A stretch of 64,000 bases of DNA from Ruminococcus sp. AM36-2AA (GCF_003461955.1 NZ_QTYB01000002.1:96304-160303); one strand, 5' to 3'; counted from the first letter of the stretch, positions 25,274 to 34,318 are shown. The notes: generated by a model from the sequence alone, not told the origin. Numbers and translations are program-made.

Positions 25274-27589
25274 ATGAAGAGTCCTTTGCGTAAACGGATC
25301 CCCAGGGAACTGAAGGGGGAATTTGGAAAATATCTGGTGGTTTTTCTGCTGATGGTCCTGACAATCGGGTTTGTGTCCGGCTTCCTGGTGGCTGACGGAA
25401 GCATGCTGAAAGCCTATGACGAAAGTTTTGACAAATATAATATTGAAAACGGAAATTTCCGTACTGCGGAAAAAGTTTACAGATCTCAGTGGAAAGACAT
25501 TGAGGCAGCAGGTGTTACACTTTACGAGAATTATTATATAGAAGAAGCTCTGGATAACGGAAGTACCATGCGTTTCTTTAAAAACCGGGAGCAGGTGAAC
25601 AAGGTCTGCCTGATGAAAGGAGAAATGCCATCCGAACAGGGCGAGATCGCCATTGACCGAATGTATGCGGATAATAACAGCCTTCAGGTGGGGGATACTC
25701 TGACCGGGGGCAAAAAATCCTGGAAGATCACAGGCCTGGTGGCGCTTTCTGATTACAGTGCTCTGTTTCAGAACAACAATGATTCCATGTTTGATTCTGT
25801 AAAATTTGGTGTTGGAGTCGTGACACCGGAGGAATTTGAAACGCTCAGTCAGGAAAAGCTCCAGTATAATTATGCCTGGATCTATAATAAACAGCCGGAG
25901 AACGAAAAAGAGGAGAAAAAGGTTTCCGAGGACCTCATGGAGGATATTGGAAATGTTGTGACACTGGAGACCTTTGTACCACGTTATCTTAATCAGGCGA
26001 TTATTTTTACCGGCGATGATATGGGTGGAGATAAGGCTATGGTTGTCATGCTTCTTTATATCGTGATCGTGATCATGGCTTTTGTGTTTGGGATCACCAT
26101 CAGCAATACTATCCGTAAGGAAGCGGGCGTGATCGGTACCCTTCGTGCATCCGGTTATACCAGGCGGGAGCTGATCCTTCACTATATGACGCTTCCTGTG
26201 CTGGTAACACTGGCCGGTGCCCTGGTCGGAAATATTCTTGGGTATACCATCTTTAAAGGCGTGTGCGCAGGTATGTATTACGGAAGTTACAGTCTGCCGA
26301 CGTATGTGACTGTATGGAATGCAGAGGCATTACTTCTGACAACGGTAGTTCCGGTCATCATTATGATACTGATCAATTATGCGGTGCTCAGGTATCGTCT
26401 GCAGCTTTCACCTCTTAAATTCCTGCGAAGGGATTTTTCCGGAAAAAAACAGAAGCGTGCGGTGTATTTAAGCCCGAAGATCGGAATCTTTTCCAGGTTC
26501 CGCCTCCGTGTGATCTTTCAGAATGTGAGTAATTATCTGGTGCTGTTTGTGGGCGTTATTTTTGCCAATCTGCTGTTGTTTTTTGGAATGCTCCTGCCAT
26601 CTGCCCTGGATCATTATCAGCTGGAGATCCAGGGGAACATGCTGGCAAAATATCAGTATATGCTCAGCGTTCCGGCAAGTGTTTCTTCAGGAAACAAGCT
26701 GGATGGCATGCTCTCTCTTCTGGAATATTATATGGATACCAGAACGGACAATAAAGATGCGGAAAAATTTTCTGCGTATTCTTTGAATACCATGCCTGGC
26801 AAATATAAAAGCGAGGAGATCGTGCTCTACGGTGTGGAGCCGGACAGCCAGTATATCCATGCAGATCTTTCGGGGGACGGTGTCTATATTTCCAGTGCCT
26901 ATGCGGATAAATTCCGGATCAAAAAGGGAGATACCATAACCTTGAAGGAAAAATACGAGAAGGATGAGTATTCCTTTAAAGTAGATGGGATTTATGATTA
27001 TACGGCAAGTCTTTGTGTATTTATGGAGCGGGATAAACTGAATGAGGTGTTTGATCTGGGCGATGATTATTTTGGGGGATATTTTTCCAATACAGAGATC
27101 AAAGATATTGATTCAAAATATATCGGATCTGTCATCGATCTGGAATCTCTTACAAAAATATCCAGGCAGCTGGATGTCTCCATGGGAGATATGATGGGAA
27201 TGATGTACGGATTTTCTGTGATCATTTTTCTGGTGGTGATCTATCTGCTTTCCAAGGTCATTATCGAAAAAAATGCCCAGGCCATTTCCATGACCAAGAT
27301 CCTGGGCTATACAGATGGGGAGATCAGCCGGCTCTATATACTGTCCACATCTCTTGTGGTGGTGATCTGCCTGCTCTTAAGTCTTCCCGTTGAGCGTCAG
27401 GTGATGGAGGTGCTGTTCCGTGAGATGATGCTTTCCAGTATTTCAGGATGGATCACCATGTGGGTGGACCCGATGATCTATGTAAAAATGATGGCGATCG
27501 GAATCGCAGCCTACGCAGTAGTAGCAGTTCTGGAATTTCGAAGGATCCGTCACGTGCCTATGGATGAAGCACTGAAAAATGTGGAATAA
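25274..27589 (+). CDS. FtsX-domain ABC transporter permease
   Basis: A 771-residue membrane protein with one N-terminal segment (YLVVFLLMVLTIGFVSGFLVA), a large extracellular domain (about 45-250), three transmembrane segments carrying the FtsX motif (FGITISNTIRKEAGVIGTLRASGYTRRELI), a second extracellular domain, and three C-terminal segments. This is the duplicated layout of large FtsX/MacB permeases. TAAGGAGGC gives a good site for ATG 25274. It works with the ATPase upstream. The substrate is unknown. Confidence 0.92.
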   Translation: MKSPLRKRIPRELKGEFGKYLVVFLLMVLTIGFVSGFLVADGSMLKAYDESFDKYNIENGNFRTAEKVYRSQWKDIEAAGVTLYENYYIEEALDNGSTMRFFKNREQVNKVCLMKGEMPSEQGEIAIDRMYADNNSLQVGDTLTGGKKSWKITGLVALSDYSALFQNNNDSMFDSVKFGVGVVTPEEFETLSQEKLQYNYAWIYNKQPENEKEEKKVSEDLMEDIGNVVTLETFVPRYLNQAIIFTGDDMGGDKAMVVMLLYIVIVIMAFVFGITISNTIRKEAGVIGTLRASGYTRRELILHYMTLPVLVTLAGALVGNILGYTIFKGVCAGMYYGSYSLPTYVTVWNAEALLLTTVVPVIIMILINYAVLRYRLQLSPLKFLRRDFSGKKQKRAVYLSPKIGIFSRFRLRVIFQNVSNYLVLFVGVIFANLLLFFGMLLPSALDHYQLEIQGNMLAKYQYMLSVPASVSSGNKLDGMLSLLEYYMDTRTDNKDAEKFSAYSLNTMPGKYKSEEIVLYGVEPDSQYIHADLSGDGVYISSAYADKFRIKKGDTITLKEKYEKDEYSFKVDGIYDYTASLCVFMERDKLNEVFDLGDDYFGGYFSNTEIKDIDSKYIGSVIDLESLTKISRQLDVSMGDMMGMMYGFSVIIFLVVIYLLSKVIIEKNAQAISMTKILGYTDGEISRLYILSTSLVVVICLLLSLPVERQVMEVLFREMMLSSISGWITMWVDPMIYVKMMAIGIAAYAVVAVLEFRRIRHVPMDEALKNVE

Positions 27590-27630
27590 TATGAGACATC
27601 CGGATACATATGTGGAAAAAGCAATGCCGG

Positions 27631-27643
27631 ATATCCGCTTGAC
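27631..27643 (+). repeat. Partial copy of a dispersed palindromic repeat
   Basis: ATATCCGCTTGAC is identical to the right half of the repeat at 32164-32187. Confidence 0.45.
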
Positions 27644-27785
27644 CAGTTATCTGTGAATAACCGCATATACTCCTTAAATATTCATAAATTTTCCGAAATA
27701 CTGGAAATATTACTACAAACTTGTTATAATAATTCCATAATTCCCTATGGTAGGGATAATTCACACAGGAAATCAGGTGAGGAAC

Positions 27786-28166
27786 ATGGCAGGCAGAAAG
27801 AAGGACCCGCTGTATAAAAGTTTCGGATATGCGTTTCAGGGAATTTTTACCTGTATCCGCGAGGAAAGAAATATGAAGATCCACTGTACGGTGGCAGTTC
27901 TCGTTGTGATCGCAGGGCTGATTCTTGGAATTTCCGTGACAGAGTGGTGCATCTGCCTGGGGCTGTTTGGAATGGTGATGGCGCTGGAACTGGTAAATAC
28001 GGCAGTGGAAGCTGTGGTAGATCTTGTAACAGAGGAACGTCACCCTCTGGCAAAGATTGCCAAGGACACAGCAGCCGGAGCAGTACTGATCGCAGCGATC
28101 ATGGCGGCGATCACAGGGCTGATCATTTTTGTTCCGAAAGGGCTTGCTTTTCTGGGAATATGGTAA
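27786..28166 (+). CDS. Undecaprenol/diacylglycerol kinase (DgkA family)
   Basis: A 126-residue integral membrane kinase with three transmembrane segments. The DgkA signature ALELVNTAVEAVVDLV, holding the catalytic Glu and metal ligands, and the N-terminal RKKDPLYKSFGYAFQGI and REERNMKIHC are clear. In Firmicutes this family phosphorylates undecaprenol for the cell-wall lipid carrier cycle. ATG 27786 follows AGGTGAGG closely. TATAAT at 27725-27730 may be its -10. It is not part of an obvious operon. Confidence 0.92.
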   Translation: MAGRKKDPLYKSFGYAFQGIFTCIREERNMKIHCTVAVLVVIAGLILGISVTEWCICLGLFGMVMALELVNTAVEAVVDLVTEERHPLAKIAKDTAAGAVLIAAIMAAITGLIIFVPKGLAFLGIW

Positions 28167-28258
28167 GAGAAGTAAATGGTTGTTTTGGGATAAGGCGTGC
28201 CGCGGGGTATATAGTATAATGGCTTTGCCGCGGCCGGTTTCAGGAAAGGAGAATTATT

Positions 28259-28687
28259 ATGGAATTAGGTGAAGGACTGAAAAAAATCTTATTAGTAGGA
28301 ATTGGTACAGCAGCAGTAACAGCAGAGAAATCCAAGGAGATCCTGGATGAACTGGTCAGAAAAGGCGAGCTTACCGTTGAGCAGGGAAAGGTTCTCAATC
28401 AGGAACTGAAGCACAACATCAAGTCAACAGTTAAAACTGCAGCGGATTCTGTTAAAGAAAACGCGGCAAGAAAGAATGAACAGGAAGAACTGAAGGCAAC
28501 AATCTCCAAACTCACACCGGAGCAGCTGGCAGCTGTGAAGGCTCAGATCGAGAGCATGCAGGCTGAGGCTGCCAGGGAGAAAGAAGAGGCTGCTGAGACA
28601 GCAGAAGAACCGGTTGAGGAAGCTGCACCGGAAGCAGCAGAGCCGGAAGTAGAAGCTGACGGGAATGAGGAAGCGGCTGCAGACTGA
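28259..28687 (+). CDS. Phasin-like coiled-coil protein (COG3937 type)
   Basis: A 142-residue protein. The N-terminal 25 residues (LGEGLKKILLVGIGTAAVTAEKS) are amphipathic. A helical part with VRKGELTVEQGKVLNQELK follows, then a long charged coiled coil (NEQEELKATISKLTPEQLAAVK) and a Glu/Ala-rich tail. This matches the COG3937 poly(hydroxyalkanoate) granule-associated-like family, found next to UbiB/ABC1 kinases in Firmicutes, as here. The function is unknown; PHA production is not implied. AAAGGAG precedes the ATG, and TATAAT lies at 28215-28220. Confidence 0.8.
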   Translation: MELGEGLKKILLVGIGTAAVTAEKSKEILDELVRKGELTVEQGKVLNQELKHNIKSTVKTAADSVKENAARKNEQEELKATISKLTPEQLAAVKAQIESMQAEAAREKEEAAETAEEPVEEAAPEAAEPEVEADGNEEAAAD

Positions 28688-28823
28688 GCATCGAGAAAAA
28701 GCAGCAGATTATTCTGGAAGAATTCCGGCAGTACAGCCAGGTGGCGTAAGAGCCAACAGATGAACGTCAGGAAATCCTGGTAAATAAGTTCATCTGACGA
28801 TATTGTTGTAAATGGAGAAGCTT

Positions 28824-30422
28824 ATGGGCAGAGAAAAAAAGGAGAAGAAAGAGAACAACGGATATGGAGAACGGCTGAGAGAGATCACAGCCGTTCTGAA
28901 AAAGCATGCCATTACCCGGGGTGTTTCTCCTGAAAAACTCCGGCTCATACTGGAAGATCTGGGCCCAACTTATATTAAGTTGGGTCAGATTATGTCCCTG
29001 CGTTCCGATATTCTTCCAAAGAGGTACTGTGATGAGCTTATGAAGCTCTGCTCAGATGTGCCGCCTATGCCTTTTTCACAGGTGATCGAGGTTCTGGAGG
29101 AATCCATGGGTTGCCCCTGGCAGGAGGAATTTCAGAATATTGAGCAGAAGCCTCTGGGTGCCGCATCCATTGCCCAGGTTCACAGAGCTACGCTGAAAAC
29201 CGGAGAAGAGGTTGTGATCAAGGTTCAGCGCAAGGGAATCTATGAAACCATGGCAAGGGATATCGGCCTGATGCATAAGGCTGTGCGTCTGATGCCGCCG
29301 GTAAGCATCAAGGGTATGGTGGACTTGAACATGGTTTTAAGCGAGCTGTGGACAGTGACCCAGGAGGAGATGAATTTCCTGACAGAAGCTGCCAACATGG
29401 CGGAATTTGCCAAGAAGAATAAAGATGTGGCTTTTGTTAAAGTGCCAATTCTTTACCGAGAGTATATTTCTCCTCATATTCTGGTGATGGAATATATTGA
29501 CGGTTTTGCCATCAATGACAAAGCCAATCTTCTAGCCAATGGCTATGACCTTAATGAGATTGGAACGAAATATGTGGATAATTTCATCAAACAGGTCATG
29601 GAGGATGGATTTTTCCATGCGGATCCCCATCCGGGAAATGTGCGGATCCAGGAAGGAAAGATTGTCTGGATCGATATGGGAATGATGGGACGGCTCACAG
29701 AGCATGACCGTCAGCTGATTGGAGAAGCCATTGAAGGGGTTGCCATGAACAACATCGGCAAGATCCAGGATGCGGTTCTGGCTCTTGGTGAGTTTAAGGG
29801 CAAACCGGATTCCAGTAAGCTTTATGAAGATATCCGGGGACTGATGGAGAAATATGGTACTGCGGATATGGGAAATATTGATGTGGCGGAAGTCATGGTG
29901 GATCTGATGGAGGTCATGAAGGAAAACAAGATCATGATGCCTCATGGACTGACCATGCTTGCAAGAGGACTGACCCATGTGGAGGGGGTTCTTGCTGAGA
30001 TCTGTCCGGATATCAATATGACACAGATTGCCGCAGCAAGGATCAAGGAGCATTTTTTCAGTAATGGGAACTGGAAGCATGAGATCAAAAAAGGTGGCAA
30101 AAATCTTGTCTGGTCCCTTCGGCGTGCCATTGATATTCCGTCTCTGGCAGCGGATTTCCTTCAGGGCTGCATGAAAGGGCAGACGAAGATCAATCTGGAT
30201 CTTCATGCTTCAGATGACCTGGCATGGCTTTTGCGGCGGCTGGTGCGCAACATTGTGATGGGGCTGTGGGTGATGGCGCTTCTGATCAGTTCCAGTATCA
30301 TCTGTACTACGGATATGAAACCGAAGTTGTGGGGGATTCCGGCTTTGGGTGCCTTTGGGTATGTGTTTGCGTTTATTATTGTTTTGTATGTTTTTCTTAA
30401 GCATTTCTTTTCCAGAAAGTGA
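28824..30422 (+). CDS. UbiB/ABC1-family atypical kinase
   Basis: A 532-residue protein of the UbiB/ADCK family, in most bacteria linked to quinone or isoprenoid lipid metabolism. It shows the KxGQ motif in TYIKLGQIMSLRSDILP, the ATP-binding LGAASIAQVHRATL and VVIKVQRKG, the metal-binding region FFHADPHPGNVR, WIDMGMMG, and two C-terminal transmembrane segments. ATG 28824 has GGAG 6 nt upstream; ATG 28812 is in frame but lacks a site. It follows the phasin-like gene by 136 bp. No ubiquinone genes are seen, so the target is open. Confidence 0.9.
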   Translation: MGREKKEKKENNGYGERLREITAVLKKHAITRGVSPEKLRLILEDLGPTYIKLGQIMSLRSDILPKRYCDELMKLCSDVPPMPFSQVIEVLEESMGCPWQEEFQNIEQKPLGAASIAQVHRATLKTGEEVVIKVQRKGIYETMARDIGLMHKAVRLMPPVSIKGMVDLNMVLSELWTVTQEEMNFLTEAANMAEFAKKNKDVAFVKVPILYREYISPHILVMEYIDGFAINDKANLLANGYDLNEIGTKYVDNFIKQVMEDGFFHADPHPGNVRIQEGKIVWIDMGMMGRLTEHDRQLIGEAIEGVAMNNIGKIQDAVLALGEFKGKPDSSKLYEDIRGLMEKYGTADMGNIDVAEVMVDLMEVMKENKIMMPHGLTMLARGLTHVEGVLAEICPDINMTQIAAARIKEHFFSNGNWKHEIKKGGKNLVWSLRRAIDIPSLAADFLQGCMKGQTKINLDLHASDDLAWLLRRLVRNIVMGLWVMALLISSSIICTTDMKPKLWGIPALGAFGYVFAFIIVLYVFLKHFFSRK

Positions 30423-30477
30423 AAGACGGAGATCATTTGCATTGGGTACGGATGCAGGTTGAGCGGCCGTCTTTTTT
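30422..30477 (+). terminator. Terminator after the UbiB-like gene
   Basis: AAAGACGG (30422-30429) pairs with CCGTCTTT (30467-30474), with an inner TGCAT/ATGCA stem, then a T run. Confidence 0.85.
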
Positions 30478-30571
30478 TGTTCCCGGAAGAGATGTTCCGG
30501 ATGTTTGGATGCGGATTTTTTGGGGTGGATTCTTCTGGTGGGCAGTTGAGAAATGGTGAAGTATTGTCTGG

Positions 30572-31399
30572 TTATGCGTTAATGATTCCGCTGTAGGTTT
30601 TTCGGAATTCTTTCGGGGTGTAGCCGGTGCCCTGGCGGAAGTAGTTGCAGAAGGATGGGGCGTCCCGGAACCCGCAGGAAAGGGCTGCTTCTGTGATGGT
30701 GCAGGTTGAGGAACAGAGGAGCTGGGTTGCCATCTGGAGGCGGTGTTTCAGGAGATATTGTTTTGGGGAGATATTTTCGTGTTCCATGAAGATCCGGTAG
30801 AGGTAGGAACGGTCGATTCCTACGTAGCGTGCCACGTCTGAGATCTGGATGGGGTAGGCGTAATTGTTTTTGATGTATTCAGAAGCTTTCTGAAAGTAGA
30901 GGGTTGCGATGTCGGTTCTGCTTTCAGAGGGCTTTTTTTGCACGGAGGATAGCATTAGGAGGAGGTTTCCGGCGATGGCGAGGTCGTTTCCGTTGTTTTC
31001 GGAGAAGGTGGCAAGGAGGTTTGTCATGCGGGTGAGGAGGTTGTTTTGCTGGGCTGGGGTTTCGGGGGTAAAGATGAGGGTGTCGGAAAATATGGTCTGC
31101 TCCAGGATTTCTTTGCAGGCGGAGCCGTCAAAGCCTGCCCAGGCATAACTCCAGGGGTCGGTGTTGTCGGCGCGGTAGTAGATGGAGTCCATGGGGCGGA
31201 TGAGGAAGGCGTCGCCGGCTTTTAGATGGTAGGTGTGGCCGCCGCACTGGTAGATGCCTTTGCCGTGGTAGATTACGTGGAGAAGGTAGTGTGGGCGCAT
31301 GGCCGGGCCGAAGGAGTGGCCTGAGCCGCAGTCTTCCTGGCCGCAGAAGTAGACGGAGAGGGTGTGCTGGGTTTGGGGTTCTTGGTGTGTGTTTTTCAT
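30572..31399 (-). CDS. AraC-family transcriptional regulator (cupin sensor)
   Basis: A 275-residue regulator. The N-terminal cupin has SVYFCGQEDCGSGHSFGP and LKAGDAFLIRPMDS, which bind a sugar. The C-terminal double HTH has ISDVARYVGIDRSYLYRIFMEH and the family signature ending FCNYFRQGTGYTPKEFR. The start at 31399 uses AGGAGG upstream; the frame is open 31 codons further, but that would overlap the promoter. It shares a CG-x-E-x-C-x2-GH-x-FGP motif with the AraC gene at 41182. It is divergent from GH31 and likely controls alpha-galactoside genes. Its codons are unusually rich in C on its own strand. Confidence 0.9.
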   Translation of the reverse strand: MKNTHQEPQTQHTLSVYFCGQEDCGSGHSFGPAMRPHYLLHVIYHGKGIYQCGGHTYHLKAGDAFLIRPMDSIYYRADNTDPWSYAWAGFDGSACKEILEQTIFSDTLIFTPETPAQQNNLLTRMTNLLATFSENNGNDLAIAGNLLLMLSSVQKKPSESRTDIATLYFQKASEYIKNNYAYPIQISDVARYVGIDRSYLYRIFMEHENISPKQYLLKHRLQMATQLLCSSTCTITEAALSCGFRDAPSFCNYFRQGTGYTPKEFRKTYSGIINA

Positions 31400-31483
31400 T
31401 TGGGTGGGCCTCCTGGTTTCTTGGGGTATGCAACAAAAACGCAATTTTGGGTCACAAAATGGGGTGGGATGTTGTATGAGGTG

Positions 31484-31512
31484 ATTATACAATATTGGGG
31501 TGAGAAGGGCAA
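31484..31512 (-). promoter_or_regulatory. Promoter of the AraC gene at 30572-31399
   Basis: On the minus strand TTGCCC (31507-31512) and TATAAT (31484-31489) are 17 bp apart. Confidence 0.65.
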
Positions 31513-31598
31513 GGATGGGGAGGACGGATATACGGGCTGGTATTTCCAGGAGGTAGGGATAGAGTGAGGGGATGGATATACGGATATACGGACGCCAT

Positions 31599-31657
31599 CA
31601 AGACGTGTGCTGTCCGGCACCCCTTCTGCAGAGCCGCGCCAGCCAGCACACGTCTTG
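31599..31657. other. Long perfect hairpin between AraC and GH31
   Basis: CAAGACGTGTGCTG (31599-31612) is fully complementary to CAGCACACGTCTTG (31644-31657). The 31-nt loop is GC-rich. There is no T tract on either side, so it is not a normal terminator. Confidence 0.6.
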
Positions 31658-31739
31658 CTGGCTGGTATTTCCAACCGGAAGGGAGATGTGGCTGTACGGA
31701 AGGGAAATCCGATAGGATGATGTGAGTGACTGGATAAAA

Positions 31740-32082
31740 GGGGGATCAGATGGTCTGGTATGAGTGGTTGAAGTGGAAATCTGGTTCAGGGTGAGATGTA
31801 GAGTGGTTTCCCGTAAGTTGGATACCGGGACGAAAGGCTGAGTTTCCCTGTGGTCTGACGGGAGATGTTGGGTCGAGGTGCTGCGCTTTCGACTTGGGTG
31901 TAAATCGGCGTAACGTTACATTGCCAGCACCGTAGAATCCATCGCCCCACCAGTACATATTCACATTTCCACAACATACAACAACTGCGTGCCCGGAAAG
32001 GGGGAGCGCGAGGGGGAAAAGCGGGCTTCGCTAACTCTGAGTGCTTTCCCCCTCGCATTTCCTCAGCTTTGAAAAGCGAAAA
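31740..32082. repeat. Copy A of a duplicated structured non-coding element
   Basis: It is homologous to copy B at 33827-34274 on the other side of GH31, in the same orientation. Shared blocks include GAGTGGTTTCCCG, CGAAAGGCTGAGTTTCCCTG, a GTCGAG...TTCGAC hairpin, CATCGCCCCACCAGTACATA and a long 3' block. The 3' block folds into a 14-bp stem at 32008-32056 (GCGAGGGGGAAAAGC with GCTTTCCCCCTCGC). Short open frames inside are not conserved. The function is unknown; it may be a structured RNA or an intergenic repeat. Confidence 0.8.
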
Positions 32083-32118
32083 AAATAAATTAATAAAGAA
32101 AAAATAACATCAACATTT

Positions 32119-32147
32119 AACCAAAACTGCGGAGCAGTTATTTGGTT
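32119..32147 (+). other. Hairpin upstream of GH31
   Basis: AACCAAA (32119-32125) pairs with TTTGGTT (32141-32147); inside, CTGC pairs with GCAG. It lies just before the dispersed repeat and the likely GH31 promoter. Confidence 0.5.
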
Positions 32148-32163
32148 ATGAGCAAGTAGCGAA

Positions 32164-32187
32164 GCGGATTGCGAATATCCGCTTGAC
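32164..32187 (+). repeat. Dispersed palindromic repeat, copy upstream of GH31
   Basis: A GCGGAT...ATATCCGC palindrome followed by TTGAC. A second copy with one mismatch is at 48544-48567 and a half copy at 27631-27643. The terminal TTGACT may act as the GH31 -35. Confidence 0.7.
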
Positions 32188-32210
32188 TAAAAAATCTCAA
32201 CATATAAATA
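32183..32210 (+). promoter_or_regulatory. Possible promoter of GH31
   Basis: TTGACT (32183-32188) with TAAATA (32205-32210), 16 bp apart. The -10 is weak, so activation is likely. Confidence 0.4.
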
Positions 32211-32246
32211 AGAACTATAAATTCACATGTAGAAAGGAGCTTCAAC

Positions 32247-33773
32247 ATGAAAACAACCATGTTAAAAAACGAATTCTGGTACGGTGGCGCAGTCTATGAA
32301 GGCTATCGCCAGCCCGTAAGCGCAGACGACATTGTGGACTGGGATTTCCGCGAAAACCCAACCCACAATCAGATCATGCCATTATTCCTTTCCTCGAAAG
32401 GCCGTTACATCTGGAGCAACGCAGGTTTTCATATCTCTTTTCAAAAAGGTGAGATCCTGGCGGAAGGTCCGGAATCTATCGTTCTGGAAAACGGCTTCAA
32501 TGATCTGAGAGGTGCATATCTGGCAGCCATGAAAGCGCATTTTCCATTTCATGAGATCAAACTTTCAGACAGATTTTTCAAAGCACCGGTATATAATTCC
32601 TGGATTGAACTTACCTATTATCAGACCCAGGAGAATATCCTGAAATATGCAAAAGGTATTCTGGAAAATGGTTTTCCGGCAGGGGTTTTGATGATCGATG
32701 ATGGCTGGTCTCCTTATTATGGAAGGTGGCAGTTCCGTGGGGATAATTTCCGTGATCCGAAGGGAATGATCCGGGAACTGCATGAGATGGGTTTTTCTGT
32801 GATGTTGTGGATCTGTCCTTTTATTACTCCGGATACTGTGGAGTTCCGGGAAGCAAGGGATAAGCATTTTCTGATCGAGACTCCTGAGGGGAAACCTCGT
32901 ATCCTGGAGTGGTGGAACGGGTATTCTGCGGCTCTGGATCTGACGAATCCGGATGCTTTGAAGTGGCTGAAGGATCAGCTGGATGTTCTGATGGATATGG
33001 GTGTGGATGGTTTTAAACTGGATGCTGGGGATCCGTGTTATTATCATGCCGGGGATAAGCTGTTCCGGGATGCTTCTACGGATGAGTTGTCCAGGCTTTG
33101 GGCTGAGTTTGGGGAACAGTTTGTGTTTAATGAGCTGAGGGTATGTTTCCGGGCCGGTGGTTATTCTCTGATGCAGAGGCTTTGTGATAAGCAGACGAAG
33201 TGGGATGAGAGCGGTATTGCGGGATTGATTCCGGATACGTTGATACAGGGGCTTACGGGACATCCTTTTGGCAGCCCGGATATGATCGGCGGTGGTGAGT
33301 ATACCTGTTTTTTGAATGGAAATGAGAATGCGTGTACGCCGGAGATGTTTGTGCGGTATGCGCAGATTGCGGCTTTGATGCCGGTGATGCAGTTTTCGGC
33401 TTCTCCTTGGAGGGTGCTGCCTGAGGCGGATTTTCAGAAGGTTAAGGATGCACTGGCTCTCAGAGAGAAGTGTCTGCCGGAGATTTTGAAGGCTGTAGAG
33501 TGTGCGAAAGTTACTGGTGAGCCGATCGTTCGTTCCATGGAGTTTGTTTTCCCTGGACAGGGGATGGAGAGGGTGATGGATCAGTTTATGGTTGGCGAGG
33601 ATTTGCTGGTGGCGCCTGTTTGGAAGCAGGGGGAGGTTGCCAGAAGTGTGCGTTTGCCTGAGGGGCAGTGGAGGTGTGTTGGCCTTGGTGAGACTGAGGG
33701 TGATGTGCTGAATGGTGGCCGGGATGTGATTCTTGGTGAGAATGAGGGATTGGTTGTTTTGAAAAGAGTGTAG
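32247..33773 (+). CDS. Glycoside hydrolase family 31 protein, short form
   Basis: A 508-residue alpha-glycosidase-type barrel enzyme. It has MIDDGWSPYYGRWQF (about 148-163), FSVMLWICPFITPD, the nucleophile motif GVDGFKLDAGD (Asp about 259), a likely acid/base Asp in QTKWDES (about 320), and GHPFGSPDMIGGGEYTCF. At 508 residues it lacks the large N-terminal mutarotase-like domain of typical GH31 enzymes (600-800). There is no signal peptide, so it acts in the cytoplasm. Context suggests alpha-galactoside cleavage; alpha-xylosidase or alpha-glucosidase activity is possible. AAAGGAG precedes the ATG. The second half uses many G- and T-ending codons, unlike neighbouring genes. Confidence 0.85.
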   Translation: MKTTMLKNEFWYGGAVYEGYRQPVSADDIVDWDFRENPTHNQIMPLFLSSKGRYIWSNAGFHISFQKGEILAEGPESIVLENGFNDLRGAYLAAMKAHFPFHEIKLSDRFFKAPVYNSWIELTYYQTQENILKYAKGILENGFPAGVLMIDDGWSPYYGRWQFRGDNFRDPKGMIRELHEMGFSVMLWICPFITPDTVEFREARDKHFLIETPEGKPRILEWWNGYSAALDLTNPDALKWLKDQLDVLMDMGVDGFKLDAGDPCYYHAGDKLFRDASTDELSRLWAEFGEQFVFNELRVCFRAGGYSLMQRLCDKQTKWDESGIAGLIPDTLIQGLTGHPFGSPDMIGGGEYTCFLNGNENACTPEMFVRYAQIAALMPVMQFSASPWRVLPEADFQKVKDALALREKCLPEILKAVECAKVTGEPIVRSMEFVFPGQGMERVMDQFMVGEDLLVAPVWKQGEVARSVRLPEGQWRCVGLGETEGDVLNGGRDVILGENEGLVVLKRV

Positions 33774-33826
33774 ATGAAATGGACGCCCGCAAGGTGTATG
33801 CTGTCTGTCGCCGGGGGCTGGTCGGA

Positions 33827-34274
33827 AGGGGAATCAGATGGGGAGAAGTGGTGGGGTGTGAATTCGGTTCAGAGTGAGAAGCAGAGTGGTTTCCCGGGAG
33901 TTGGATGGGGCATCAGCGCTGCGCTGGATGACTGGGGCGAAAGGCTGAGTTTCCCTGTGGCCTGACGGTAGAGATTAGGTCGAGGCACTTCATTTTCGAC
34001 TTGGAGGTGAGGTGGTGTGGCGTAACATTATCAGTGCTGTAGCATCGTAGTAGCATAGACCGTTTCAGCGTAACATTATCAGCATCATAGTAGCATAGAT
34101 CGGCTCAATATAACATCACCAACACCTTAGAATTCATCGCCCCACCAGTACATACACACATCCCCACAACGAACAACAACTGCGTGCCCGGAAAGGGGGA
34201 GCGTGAGGGGGAAAAGCGGGCTTCGCTAACTCCGAGTGCTTTCCCCCTCGCATTTCCTCAGCTTTGAAAAGCAA
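33827..34274. repeat. Copy B of the duplicated structured non-coding element
   Basis: Same orientation as copy A. It carries an extra palindromic stretch (about 33908-33934, containing CAGCGCTGCGCTG) and an internal 48-nt tandem duplication beginning CGTAACATTATCAG at 34021 and 34069. The 3' hairpin (34203-34251) is kept; one C-G pair of copy A is a T-G pair here. It lies between GH31 and the convergent YesL gene. Confidence 0.8.
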
Positions 34275-34318
34275 AAAATTATATTAAAAAACCAAAAAAA
34301 CAATTTTCTCCGCTTTTA

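Noticed and set aside
28690..28757. Short open frame after the phasin-like gene
   Set aside because: About 22 codons, no standard start codon or ribosome site, and no recognisable family.
31746..32058. Minus-strand frames of 72 and 90 codons in copy A
   Set aside because: They are not preserved in copy B, which has indels there, so coding is unlikely.
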